A stretch of 13,346 nucleotides of DNA from DASPRM01 sp035319065 (GTDB lineage: Bacteria; Acidobacteriota; Terriglobia; Terriglobales; Acidobacteriaceae): contig DATHDM010000037.1 of the NCBI GenBank assembly GCA_035319065.1, forward strand, positions 1 to 13,346, in the 5' to 3' direction. A program made the position numbers and the translations under genes. How positions within the stretch are numbered: the stretch's first letter is position 1; each line of letters starts with the position of its first letter. This document shows, in pieces, positions 6,227 through 12,889 of this stretch. The notes under the pieces are model-generated. The model was not told where the DNA came from. It searched no databases and saw only the letters and a program-made list of their open reading frames with translations.

Positions 6227-8203
6227 ATGATGTCCGACTTCGCCGCAGTACCCGCCATTGAAACCGCTAGCCCACGCGACCGCCGCCGCACGCGGCGGAA
6301 ATCTGCTATCGAGCGCAACCTGGTTAGTGTGGATATGGGCGCAGTGGGCGGTGGAATGGTGCTGGATGCCAGCGCTGCCGGTCTGGGAATTCAGACGCGC
6401 GGCGCAATCCGTCTGGGGGCCATCGTGGATGTGAATCTGCTCCTGCCGGAAGAAGCTCAAGTGCGGGCGGCGGGAGTGGTGGCATGGTCGAATCGTGAAG
6501 GCCGGGCGGGGATCCGGCTGGCGAAACTCAAGAACGGAAATGGGGAAAGATTCAAGAACTGGCTGAGCTCGCTGCCCGAGTTGACAGATATGCCGCGCGC
6601 CGCGGCCGGGCCGCCGGCCACGTATTCCGAGGCGACGCGCAACGCGGTAGCGGCAATCGAAGAGCGGATTCGGACGGAACGCCAGCGGCTCGATGCCAGC
6701 CTTAAGCTGATCGTGCAGCGCCTGGCGGCGCTTCCCGGCGCGAGTGGCAGCGCAATCGCTTTGGGCTCACCCGATGAGATGGTGTGCTGCCAGAGCACTG
6801 GCTTGGCGCCCGACCTGGGAGTGCGTATTAATCCCAACGCCGGGCTCACGGGAGAGTGCATTCGCACCCGCAAAGTCGTGCAGTGTGACGACACGGAGGC
6901 CGACCCGCGCGTGAACCGGGCGGTCTGCCGCACGATCAACATGCGGTCGTGCGTAATTGTGCCGGTCCGCACCAAGGGGCAGGTCCTGGGTGTACTGGAA
7001 GTGCTGGCGCAGCGTCCACGAGCATTCTCTGCGACGGACGTGGAGCTGCTGTGCGCGCTGGCCGACCTGGTAGAGAAGCTGGCGTTTGGTGAATATCGTG
7101 AACTCCAGGCGAGCGGCAATCCGGCGACAGAGATTGCCTCCGAGCCAACATACGGCAAGCTGGCGGCGCTCGATGGGATTCTAGACGGGATTGAGGGTGC
7201 CGAAGAGGAGCCGCCCGAGGTCAGCGAGGCGCTGCCCGATCAAAATGAACTCGACGATCTGATTGCAACGATGTTCAGTTCGGGTGACGGCGCACCCCAA
7301 GCGGGACATAGCCTGAGGGAGATTGAACCGGCGCAACCCGTGCAGGTGTCGGACGCACGCATCACGCCAGTGATACTGACCACCGAGGCGGTCGCGGTGC
7401 CGCCCGCCGCTCCTGCCCTGAAGCACCCAATCGCAACGGAAGCACCGGTCTTGCCTGCCACGCTGCTGCAGCAGGAGGGAGAAGGTGCGTATATATCGCG
7501 GGCATTGCTTCTGGCGCTGGCCGCGATCCTGTTGGCGCTGCTGGCGGGAATTCTTTGGGGACTGGCTGGAGGTGGCGGACCCCCCACGTCTTCCATCGAT
7601 GCCTTGCCGGCGATCGCCGTTCCGCATGAGGCGCAGGCAGTAAAGCCAAGGGCAGAAGCGCCTGCGCCCAGCGCCGTGCCTAGGTCCGAACCGGCAAAGC
7701 CAGCCCAGCCGGCGCCGGCCGAGGCGCTGCGCAAGAACGGCAGCTTCCCGCAGAAGACCGAGACGGAACTTGAAGCAGTGACTACCATTAGCCAGGTCAT
7801 TCAGCTTCCACAGGTATCCAGTTCGGTGAAATTCACCGCGCAGCCAGGAGCGGCGCAGAGTGCCCCCGTGACCTCGGTCAGCCTGGCATCTGCGGGTACG
7901 AAGCCCGCGTTGACCGGCGGACAAGTCCTCAAGCGCGTGAATCCCAGGTATCCGGCTGAAGCCAGCGGGATGAGCTGGCAGGGAGATGTAGTCCTGTCGG
8001 GCAGGATTACGAAGTCCGGAACAGTGGAAAGGATCGTCCGCCTGAGCGGCAATCCCGTGCTGGCGGAGGCCGCCATGAAGGCGCTCAAGCAGTGGCGTTA
8101 CGAGCCCTACCGCGTGGACGGGCAGCCGCTGGAGGTGGGCACCACCATAACCGTGACCTTCAGCGGGCCCAAGCCCCTGCCTCCCGGAAGCGCAAGCCAT
8201 TGA
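6227..8203 (+). CDS. PilZ-GAF-transmembrane-TonB C-terminal fusion protein
   Basis: 658 residues with a clear domain order. Residues ~17-115 are a PilZ domain: an arginine-rich RRRTRR stretch (19-24), then DASAAG (47-52), matching the D/N-x-S-x-x-G half of the c-di-GMP motif. Residues ~145-285 are a GAF domain (GLTGECIRTRKVVQCDD...SCVIVPVRTKGQVLGVLEV). After an acidic linker comes one membrane helix at ~424-446, a Pro/Ala-rich spacer, and a TonB C-terminal domain at ~566-652 (LKRVNPRYPAEA...ALKQWRYEPY). The N-terminus is predicted to be cytoplasmic and the TonB domain periplasmic, the usual TonB orientation. It could pass a cytoplasmic c-di-GMP or small-ligand signal to an outer-membrane receptor, but that is inference; no ExbB/ExbD or receptor gene is here. 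Two consecutive ATGs (6227, 6230) begin the frame, with a weak ribosome site. Confidence 0.9.
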   Translation: MMSDFAAVPAIETASPRDRRRTRRKSAIERNLVSVDMGAVGGGMVLDASAAGLGIQTRGAIRLGAIVDVNLLLPEEAQVRAAGVVAWSNREGRAGIRLAKLKNGNGERFKNWLSSLPELTDMPRAAAGPPATYSEATRNAVAAIEERIRTERQRLDASLKLIVQRLAALPGASGSAIALGSPDEMVCCQSTGLAPDLGVRINPNAGLTGECIRTRKVVQCDDTEADPRVNRAVCRTINMRSCVIVPVRTKGQVLGVLEVLAQRPRAFSATDVELLCALADLVEKLAFGEYRELQASGNPATEIASEPTYGKLAALDGILDGIEGAEEEPPEVSEALPDQNELDDLIATMFSSGDGAPQAGHSLREIEPAQPVQVSDARITPVILTTEAVAVPPAAPALKHPIATEAPVLPATLLQQEGEGAYISRALLLALAAILLALLAGILWGLAGGGGPPTSSIDALPAIAVPHEAQAVKPRAEAPAPSAVPRSEPAKPAQPAPAEALRKNGSFPQKTETELEAVTTISQVIQLPQVSSSVKFTAQPGAAQSAPVTSVSLASAGTKPALTGGQVLKRVNPRYPAEASGMSWQGDVVLSGRITKSGTVERIVRLSGNPVLAEAAMKALKQWRYEPYRVDGQPLEVGTTITVTFSGPKPLPPGSASH

Positions 8204-8242
8204 CCGCATTCGCTCTGGCGCGCGACAATCAACTAAGGCCCG

Positions 8243-8284
8243 GGTGGAAGGATGGATCCAGCGCAGGTCGTGCGTCCTTCCGCC
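8243..8284 (+). terminator. 12-bp hairpin after the PilZ-GAF-TonB gene
   Basis: Bases 8243-8254 pair with 8273-8284 over 12 positions, two of them G-U, around an 18-base loop. It begins 39 bp after the stop codon and ends 42 bp before the riboswitch. No T-tract follows, so it is a weak intrinsic terminator candidate, or a 3'-end stabilising stem. Confidence 0.35.
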
Positions 8285-8326
8285 GGACTCAAGCATCGAA
8301 CCAAGTGTAGTGACGAAACAGCTGGC

Positions 8327-8432
8327 GGCTTCAACAACCCCGTGGGTTGACACCGAAGGTGGGCGAATCCACTGGAGCCAATAGATGCTTTCAACATCCC
8401 CGTTCAGCTGCAATTTGAGCTGAACTGAAAGC
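8327..8432 (+). ncRNA. NAD+-I riboswitch (nadA motif), two tandem domains
   Basis: Two copies of one fold precede nadA. Domain 1 (8327-8379): P1 GGCTTC (8327-8332) with GGAGCC (8374-8379); core AACAACCCC (8333-8341); P2 GTGG (8342-8345) with CCAC (8369-8372); an internal loop containing GCGAAT; and an apical hairpin CACC-GAA-GGTG (8351-8361). Domain 2 (8387-8432): P1 GCTTTC (8387-8392) with GAAAGC (8427-8432); core AACATCCCC (8393-8401); and an 8-bp P2, GTTCAGCT (8402-8409) with AGCTGAAC (8418-8425). A 7-nt linker joins them. Both have a single U between P2 and P1 on the 3' side. This matches the nadA motif of Acidobacteria as I remember it; that RNA binds the ADP part of NAD+ and lowers expression of NAD synthesis genes. 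The position directly before quinolinate synthase supports it. The family is recognised from memory; the pairing is seen directly. Confidence 0.92.
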
Positions 8433-8437
8433 GGTGA
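8433..8437 (+). promoter_or_regulatory. Ribosome binding site of nadA, abutting riboswitch domain 2
   Basis: GGTGA can pair with UCACC near the 16S rRNA 3' end. It begins immediately after the closing base of domain 2 P1, and its 3-nt distance to GTG 8441 equals a normal spacing when aligned to the full Shine-Dalgarno sequence. GGTG (8433-8436) could also pair with CACC (8446-8449), putting the start codon in the loop. This supports translational control and the GTG start. Confidence 0.5.
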
Positions 8438-8440
8438 AAC

Positions 8441-9556
8441 GTGGGCACCACATTAGTCGAAGGGGCAGCATGTTCTCTGGACAATTACCTGGTCCTGCCC
8501 GACCACTCTATGAACGAGCGGATCGCGGCGGCGCGCGATGCGCTGGGCCGCGAGGCGGTGATTCTCGGGCATCACTATCAGCGTGATGAGGTGATTCGCT
8601 TCGCCGACTTTACGGGCGACTCCTACCGGCTTTCGCAGCAAGCGGCCCACGCCCAGGGGAAGTACATCGTTTTCTGCGGCGTGCACTTCATGGCCGAGAG
8701 CGCCGATGTGCTCAGCCGTCCAGGCCAGTTCACGATCCTTCCCGACCTGAACGCCGGGTGCTCCATGGCGGACATGGCCGACATCACCCAAGTGGAAGAC
8801 TGCTGGGAGCAACTGGTCCAGATGGGATTGACGTCGGATGCGGGCGAGGGCATCACGCCCATCACCTACATGAATTCGACAGCGGCCATTAAGGCCTTCT
8901 GCGGCGAGCGGGGCGGCCTGGTCTGCACCTCCAGCAACGCCCCCGGTGCATTTAAGTGGGCTTTTGCCCGGAATGAGAAGCTTTTCTTCCTTCCCGACCA
9001 GCACCTGGGACGCAACACCGGATACCGCATGAGCATCCCCCTGGAGGAGATGGTGGTTTGGGATCCCTACATGATCATGGGCGGAGTGACGCCGGAGCGC
9101 CTGAGGAAGGCCAAGGTGATCCTATGGAAGGGCCACTGCTCGGTGCACCAGCGCTTCCTGCCGGAGCACGTGGATAGGATTCGCGCACGGCATGAGGGCA
9201 TTCGCGTGATCGTGCATCCCGAGTGCCGCCTGGAAGTCTGCCAGAAGGCAGACGATATCGGCTCCACCGAGCGCCTCATCAAGCTGGTTCAGGATGCACC
9301 GGCAGGAGCGAAGTTTGCCGTGGGCACTGAGATTCACCTGGTGAATCGCCTGGCCAAGCAGAATGTGGACAAGCTGGTGGTCACGCTCGACGATTCCGGC
9401 TGCCTGTGCACGACGATGTTTCGCATCTCCCCTCAGCACCTGTGCTGGGCGCTCGAGAACCTGGTCGATGGCAACCTAGTGAATCAGATTCGGGTGAAGG
9501 AGAGTGTAAAGCGCTGGGCGCGCGTGGCGCTCGATCGCATGCTGGAGATTTCCTAA
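8441..9556 (+). CDS. nadA: Quinolinate synthase
   Basis: A [4Fe-4S] dehydratase-type enzyme that condenses iminoaspartate with dihydroxyacetone phosphate to quinolinate, the second step of de novo NAD synthesis in the cytoplasm. The 371 residues carry the family marks: ILGHHYQRDEVIRFADFTGDSYRLS, the first cluster cysteine C107 in NAGCSMADM, the second in HPEC (C262), and the third in SGCLCTTM (C321 or C323). The GTG at 8441 is chosen because it directly follows the riboswitch with a GGTGA ribosome site; the next in-frame ATG (8510) would leave the riboswitch 77 nt away and drop 23 residues. NadB and NadC are not in the window. It is probably the first gene of a unit with the DUF2203 and SH3 genes. 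Confidence 0.97.
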   Translation: MGTTLVEGAACSLDNYLVLPDHSMNERIAAARDALGREAVILGHHYQRDEVIRFADFTGDSYRLSQQAAHAQGKYIVFCGVHFMAESADVLSRPGQFTILPDLNAGCSMADMADITQVEDCWEQLVQMGLTSDAGEGITPITYMNSTAAIKAFCGERGGLVCTSSNAPGAFKWAFARNEKLFFLPDQHLGRNTGYRMSIPLEEMVVWDPYMIMGGVTPERLRKAKVILWKGHCSVHQRFLPEHVDRIRARHEGIRVIVHPECRLEVCQKADDIGSTERLIKLVQDAPAGAKFAVGTEIHLVNRLAKQNVDKLVVTLDDSGCLCTTMFRISPQHLCWALENLVDGNLVNQIRVKESVKRWARVALDRMLEIS

Positions 9557-9603
9557 CAATCTGCCGGCAGTTGCCGGTTGGGGAAGAGTGGAAGAAAGAG
9601 ATT

Positions 9604-10038
9604 ATGGCCAATCGCACCTTTTCCCTTAGTCAGGCCCAGCAGTTGTTGCCGGTGTTATCCGGCTTGCTGCGCGGCGTGCTGCGCCACAAGGCACGCATTC
9701 AGAAGATCAACGATCATTTCAAGGACCTGAGCACGCGCGTAATGGTGAACGGGGGCATGCTGGTGGATATGGCGCAATGCTCGCGGCTGAAGGCGGAGCG
9801 CGAGAAATTGCTGCAGCAGGTGAAGGACGCGCTGTCCGAGATCACCGCCACAGGCGTGCAGGTGAAGGACCTGGACGTCGGCCTGCTTGATTTTCCCTGC
9901 GAGATCAATAACGAGGTGATCCTGCTGTGCTGGAAGCTGGGAGAGCGGCAGATTTCGCACTGGCACGGTCTGGAAGAGGGCTACGCCGGCCGCAAGCGAA
10001 TCGACGACCGCATCCTCAAGGCCCAGAGCCGCCGCTAA
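9604..10038 (+). CDS. DUF2203 family protein
   Basis: 144 residues of the DUF2203 family (PF09969). The N-terminal RTFSLSQAQQLLPVL helix and the C-terminal block LLDFPCEINNEVILLCWKLGERQISHWHGLEEGYAGRKRID are characteristic; the middle is a long charged helical stretch. There is no membrane segment or signal peptide, so it is cytoplasmic. The biochemical function of the family is unknown to me; the conserved W-H-x-L-x-x-G-x-x-G-R tail is the likely functional part. ATG 9604 is used because homology starts there, although the frame is open further upstream into nadA. It begins 47 bp after nadA on the same strand, so it would be under the same NAD+ riboswitch if no promoter intervenes. A palindrome (CTGCCGGCAG, 9561-9570) lies in the spacer. 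Confidence 0.85.
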   Translation: MANRTFSLSQAQQLLPVLSGLLRGVLRHKARIQKINDHFKDLSTRVMVNGGMLVDMAQCSRLKAEREKLLQQVKDALSEITATGVQVKDLDVGLLDFPCEINNEVILLCWKLGERQISHWHGLEEGYAGRKRIDDRILKAQSRR

Positions 10039-10077
10039 GCCGATAGTAACATCAACTGCCCAGGTCGCGGCATTGGG

Positions 10078-10137
10078 CACCGAAAGATGCCTGGCGGACC
10101 AACCCGGTCCACGATGCTGATAGCGTTTCTTTCGGTG
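10078..10137 (+). other. Candidate structured leader RNA before the SH3 lipoprotein
   Basis: CACCGAAAGA (10078-10087) pairs perfectly with TCTTTCGGTG (10128-10137), a 10-bp stem. Inside it, GGACC (10096-10100) pairs with GGTCC (10106-10110) around a 5-nt loop. Just upstream TGCCCA (10057-10062) pairs with TGGGCA (10074-10079), whose last two bases overlap the large stem, so the two helices compete. I do not recognise the family. Confidence 0.4.
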
Positions 10138-11364
10138 ATTTGCTTCACCGAGACGCGTGATGCCACGCGATGGGGAGGGCGCGCCCTTCTTGCTATAGTG
10201 ATCGCTGCGCTTGTGAACCGGTCGCAGACCCCCGCCTTTGCTCGCTCTGAGAATCCACCTGGCTCAGAGAGCAGCCCCACGTCGCAGTCCCCAGCCTTCG
10301 TTGGTTGTAGTTCCGTTCCTCAGCCGGCAGCAGGGTGTCGGATCGCCTATCTCTGCCTCTTCCTCCTCCTGCTTCTGTTGGGATGCAAGCAAGCTATCCG
10401 CCCAAAGCCCGAGGTCGCATACGTGAACGCTCCCCAGGCCAGCCTGCGCGATCGCCTGGCGACGATTTACGAGAAGAAGGGGATCGTGCACGACGGCGAC
10501 AAGGTGTACGTGCTGGAAAAGCGCAAGCGCTTCTGGCGCATCCGCACCGAGCGCGGCGAAGAAGGCTGGCTGGAGGAGAAGTATCTGATCGATGAGCCCA
10601 CCTACGAGCAGTTCATGAAGCTGGCGCTGGAGAATGTGGACAGTCCGGCGCAGGCGCGCGGCGCGGCGCGATCCACGCTGAACCTGCACATCGCTCCCGG
10701 ACGAGACACCGAGCACCTCTACCAACTCAAGGAGGGAGAAAAGCTGGATGTGCTCAAGCGCGCGACCGCAGAGAAGCCGCTGCCGCCGGGCGTCCGCCCG
10801 GCAAGCGCCGGGGGGACCGCGCCGCCAGCTCCACAACTTGAGGACTGGTCGCTGGTGCGGGACACGCATAAACGCGCCGGCTGGGTGCTGGCGCGCATGG
10901 TCGATCTGGATGTTCCCCTGGAGATCGCGCAGTACGCCGAGGGCCAGCGCATCGTGTCGTTCTTTGCCTTAAACGAGGTACGGGATGTGGACAAGAAGGT
11001 CTCTCAGTTTCTGGTGCTGATGAGCGACAACCGCGACGGCCTTCCCTACGACTACGACCAGGTGCGCATCTTTACCTGGAACCTGCGGCGCCATCGCTAC
11101 GAAACTGCCTATCGCGAGCGCAACTTGGTGGGAGTATTTCCGGTGGTGACGGGCACGGAAGACTTCGGGAAGGACGGCATGCTGCCGGTGTTTACCCTGC
11201 AAGTCCGCGATCAGGCAGGAGACACGGTTGCCCGCAAGTATCGCCTGATGGGGCCGATTGTGCGGCGCGTGCTCTCTCCCGAGGAACTGCAGCAGCAGGC
11301 GGGGAAGAAGACCACGCGCCTGGCCTCCGCCCATCCCGCCCCGCGGCACAAGCGAAAGCGCTAG
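10087..11364 (+). CDS. SH3-domain lipoprotein (start uncertain)
   Basis: The longest open frame gives 425 residues, but only the part from ~10345 is convincing: a hydrophobic run ending LLLLLLGC is a lipobox with lipidated C100, giving a mature protein of 326 residues. Residues ~110-168 are a bacterial SH3 domain (YVNAPQASLRDRLATIY...WLEEKYLI) and ~186-274 a second one (TLNLHIAPGRDTEHLYQL...AGWVLARMVDL). Residues ~275-400 form a conserved-looking domain I cannot name, and the tail is very basic (PRHKRKR). SH3 domains of this kind bind peptidoglycan or other envelope partners, so an envelope role is likely. No start codon lies close to the signal: in-frame choices are ATG 10087, ATG 10114 and GTG 10213, all leaving an overlong n-region, and the codons before ~10340 have poor G/C at third positions. 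An error or frameshift there is possible. Confidence 0.75.
   Translation: MPGGPTRSTMLIAFLSVICFTETRDATRWGGRALLAIVIAALVNRSQTPAFARSENPPGSESSPTSQSPAFVGCSSVPQPAAGCRIAYLCLFLLLLLLGCKQAIRPKPEVAYVNAPQASLRDRLATIYEKKGIVHDGDKVYVLEKRKRFWRIRTERGEEGWLEEKYLIDEPTYEQFMKLALENVDSPAQARGAARSTLNLHIAPGRDTEHLYQLKEGEKLDVLKRATAEKPLPPGVRPASAGGTAPPAPQLEDWSLVRDTHKRAGWVLARMVDLDVPLEIAQYAEGQRIVSFFALNEVRDVDKKVSQFLVLMSDNRDGLPYDYDQVRIFTWNLRRHRYETAYRERNLVGVFPVVTGTEDFGKDGMLPVFTLQVRDQAGDTVARKYRLMGPIVRRVLSPEELQQQAGKKTTRLASAHPAPRHKRKR
10176..10187. repeat. 12-bp perfect palindrome
   Basis: AGGGCGCGCCCT is its own reverse complement. It sits just before the -10-like sequence at 10191-10199, which is a reasonable place for an operator, but the role is inferred. 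Confidence 0.35.
10191..10199 (+). promoter_or_regulatory. Candidate extended -10 promoter
   Basis: TGCTATAGT fits an extended -10 (TG-N-TATAAT) with one mismatch in the hexamer. No good -35 is seen. If used, transcription would begin near 10206, just before the in-frame GTG at 10213, giving the SH3 lipoprotein its own promoter. Confidence 0.3.
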
Positions 11365-11366
11365 TT

Positions 11367-11386
11367 GCCTCGACGAGTGAGGCTTT
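11367..11386 (+). terminator. Weak hairpin between convergent genes
   Basis: GCCTC (11367-11371) pairs with GAGGC (11379-11383) around a 7-nt loop, followed by only three T. It starts just after the SH3 lipoprotein stop and before the convergent DUF309 gene. It is short for a terminator. Confidence 0.25.
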
Positions 11387-11408
11387 GCGGTCGCTTGTAG
11401 GGGAAGGG

Positions 11409-11840
11409 TTACTCCTTGTCGTCATGAGTGGGCGCTGCCCGCGAGGGACGTGCAGTTCTCGATATCAGCGGCGCCGCCGGGAGGAGGCCCTCACCCTGGA
11501 GGGCCTCTTCGCAGAGCCTCAAGAGGTTCAGAAAGCGCCTCAGTTCGATGCCCCCGTAGCGTGGGGGATAGGCTTCGAGGTTTCGCCGTCCGCGCGCGAT
11601 GAGTGAGCACGCTCCCGCCAAGTTGCCGGTAGAGTGGTGGTGCAGCGCCACCGCGACCTGGATCAGGCCCTGCAGGAACTTCTTCTCTTCGGCGCCGCCA
11701 GCCCGCCAGACTTCTTCCAAGACTTCGTGTGCGTCAAAGTAGTGGCCGGAATTGAACAGGCCGATTCCGTGCAAGTAGCGCGGATCGTTGGTCCAATCAT
11801 CCTCTGCCTCCGAGCGACGCGTCATATGGTCGAGAGGCAC
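11409..11840 (-). CDS. DUF309 family protein
   Basis: 143 residues from GTG 11840, or 138 from ATG 11825; neither has a well-spaced ribosome site, because GGAGG at 11841-11845 touches the GTG and is 15 nt from the ATG. The DUF309 (PF03745) signature is clear: YLHGIGLFNSGHYFDAHEVLEEVWR, then EEKKFLQGLIQVAVALHHHSTGNLAGA. The HEVLEEVW helix and the FLQGLIQ..VALHH helix hold conserved acidic and histidine residues suggestive of a helical metal-binding protein, but the activity of the family is unknown to me. The C-terminal ~25 residues are Pro/Ala/Arg-rich and not part of the domain. It follows the PuuD-like gene by 21 bp on the same strand, so they are probably one operon. Confidence 0.87.
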   Translation of the reverse strand: MPLDHMTRRSEAEDDWTNDPRYLHGIGLFNSGHYFDAHEVLEEVWRAGGAEEKKFLQGLIQVAVALHHHSTGNLAGACSLIARGRRNLEAYPPRYGGIELRRFLNLLRLCEEALQGEGLLPAAPLISRTARPSRAAPTHDDKE

Positions 11841-11861
11841 CCTCCACGTCTTCCACTGGTC

Positions 11862-12635
11862 CTACTTGCCGAACAGCGGGTAGTGACTGGCCGCGCCCAT
11901 GAAGAACAGCATAGGAAAGGAGAGCACAAAGTTCGTGCGCGACACTAGGAAGGCCACGCGCGCCAGCTTGGCCGCTTCCGGCGGCATGGGGGTGCCGTCC
12001 GCCGCGCTCAGCGTTGTCCAACGGATGATCTTCTTCTGCACGCGCCAGATGATGCCCCAAACGTTGAACATCATGAACCACCCCAGGCCGCCCCCGACGC
12101 CGATGGACAGCATACGGCTACTCTCCCAACCATGAGAATTGACGGTCAGAAACACGTAGGCGGCAACGATCACCGCCACCGCTACCACGAAGCCCAAGAC
12201 CGTGCCGTTTTTCAGGCCTTCAGCCGGACTCATCACCACCGCCATCTCGACCATAAAGGCGAGCGTCCAGATCACCAGGAAACTGAGGATCGCCCGGCCG
12301 CCGCTGGCAGCGGCATTCTGGGCGTCGGCGGAGACGATCATGTTCCAGTAAGCGAAGCCAACCAGCACCGTGACCACAGACGACCAGCGGAACCACCACA
12401 GCGCGCGCGGCATCAGGCTGGGAACCACTTTGAGCCTGGTGGGCGGGTCGATCTCCTTCAGAAACGGCACATTGACCAGGTTGAAGAAGTAGAGCAGCCC
12501 GATCCAGGTAATGCCCGCCAGAAAGTGGAGCCAGCGCAGGACGATCTGCACGTTTACGGTGGCGCCTGCCGGCAGACTGACCTGCAACTGGGCCAGGTAC
12601 CCCAAGGGAGCTACCCAGAAAGCGATGGAATGCAT
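11862..12635 (-). CDS. PuuD-like (urate hydroxylase N-terminal family) membrane protein, no cytochrome c domain
   Basis: 257 residues with about six membrane helices (near 29-55, 78-101, 113-135, 145-165, 175-197, 231-250). The segment LRWLHFLAGITWIGLLYFFNLVNVPFLKEID and the following MPRALWWFRWSS are typical of the Urate_ox_N/PuuD family (PF06181). Authentic PuuD is a membrane urate oxidase with a C-terminal cytochrome c; this protein ends after the membrane part and contains no cysteine at all, so it cannot carry covalent haem. H37 and H168 are possible haem or metal ligands. Urate oxidation is therefore not assured, and no other purine gene is near, so I give no gene symbol. ATG 12635 has GGAGG five bases upstream; another ATG at 12639 is out of frame. 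The DUF309 gene follows closely. Confidence 0.8.
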   Translation of the reverse strand: MHSIAFWVAPLGYLAQLQVSLPAGATVNVQIVLRWLHFLAGITWIGLLYFFNLVNVPFLKEIDPPTRLKVVPSLMPRALWWFRWSSVVTVLVGFAYWNMIVSADAQNAAASGGRAILSFLVIWTLAFMVEMAVVMSPAEGLKNGTVLGFVVAVAVIVAAYVFLTVNSHGWESSRMLSIGVGGGLGWFMMFNVWGIIWRVQKKIIRWTTLSAADGTPMPPEAAKLARVAFLVSRTNFVLSFPMLFFMGAASHYPLFGK

Positions 12636-12889
12636 TCATTCCTCCGGAGTGGTCGCGAAACGAGCCTCAGAATCGGACCTGGCCAGTTTCGAAACCGGAG
12701 CAGCGGATTGTAACAAGCCGGGAAAAATCAATGCGAGGTTGAAATCTTGCTCCCAGTGGTTCTATCGTTACAGCACTCGTTCGGGGCGAAAAGCCTTGCG
12801 TGCGGGGACCGGGGTCAGCAGACCGCCGTGCGGCGGGTATACCGATCCTGGGTGCAGTGATTGTTGCTCTGCCCCAAGGAGATCGGCAG
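12636..12889. other. Divergent spacer between the PuuD-like gene and hfq
   Basis: 254 bp without a gene. It holds the GTTTCGAAAC palindrome and a short hairpin CCGCC-GTGC-GGCGG (12823-12836) about 55 bp before the hfq start. I could not pick a convincing promoter for either direction. Confidence 0.5.
12683..12698. promoter_or_regulatory. Palindrome upstream of the PuuD-like gene
   Basis: GTTTCGAAAC (12686-12695) is a perfect 10-bp palindrome, extended by CC and GG after one mismatched position on each side. It lies about 50-60 bp upstream of the PuuD-like ATG in the spacer shared with hfq. An operator role is possible; no regulator family is recognised. Confidence 0.25.

Noticed and set aside
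7181..8413. 410-residue open frame on the minus strand across the PilZ-GAF-TonB gene
   Set aside because: It is antisense to a clear multi-domain gene and overlaps the riboswitch; its translation is rich in Arg, Cys and His with no recognisable domain, as expected of a GC-rich shadow frame.
12628..12637. Palindrome GAATGCATTC over the PuuD-like start codon
   Set aside because: Short and largely coding; no reason to think it is an operator.
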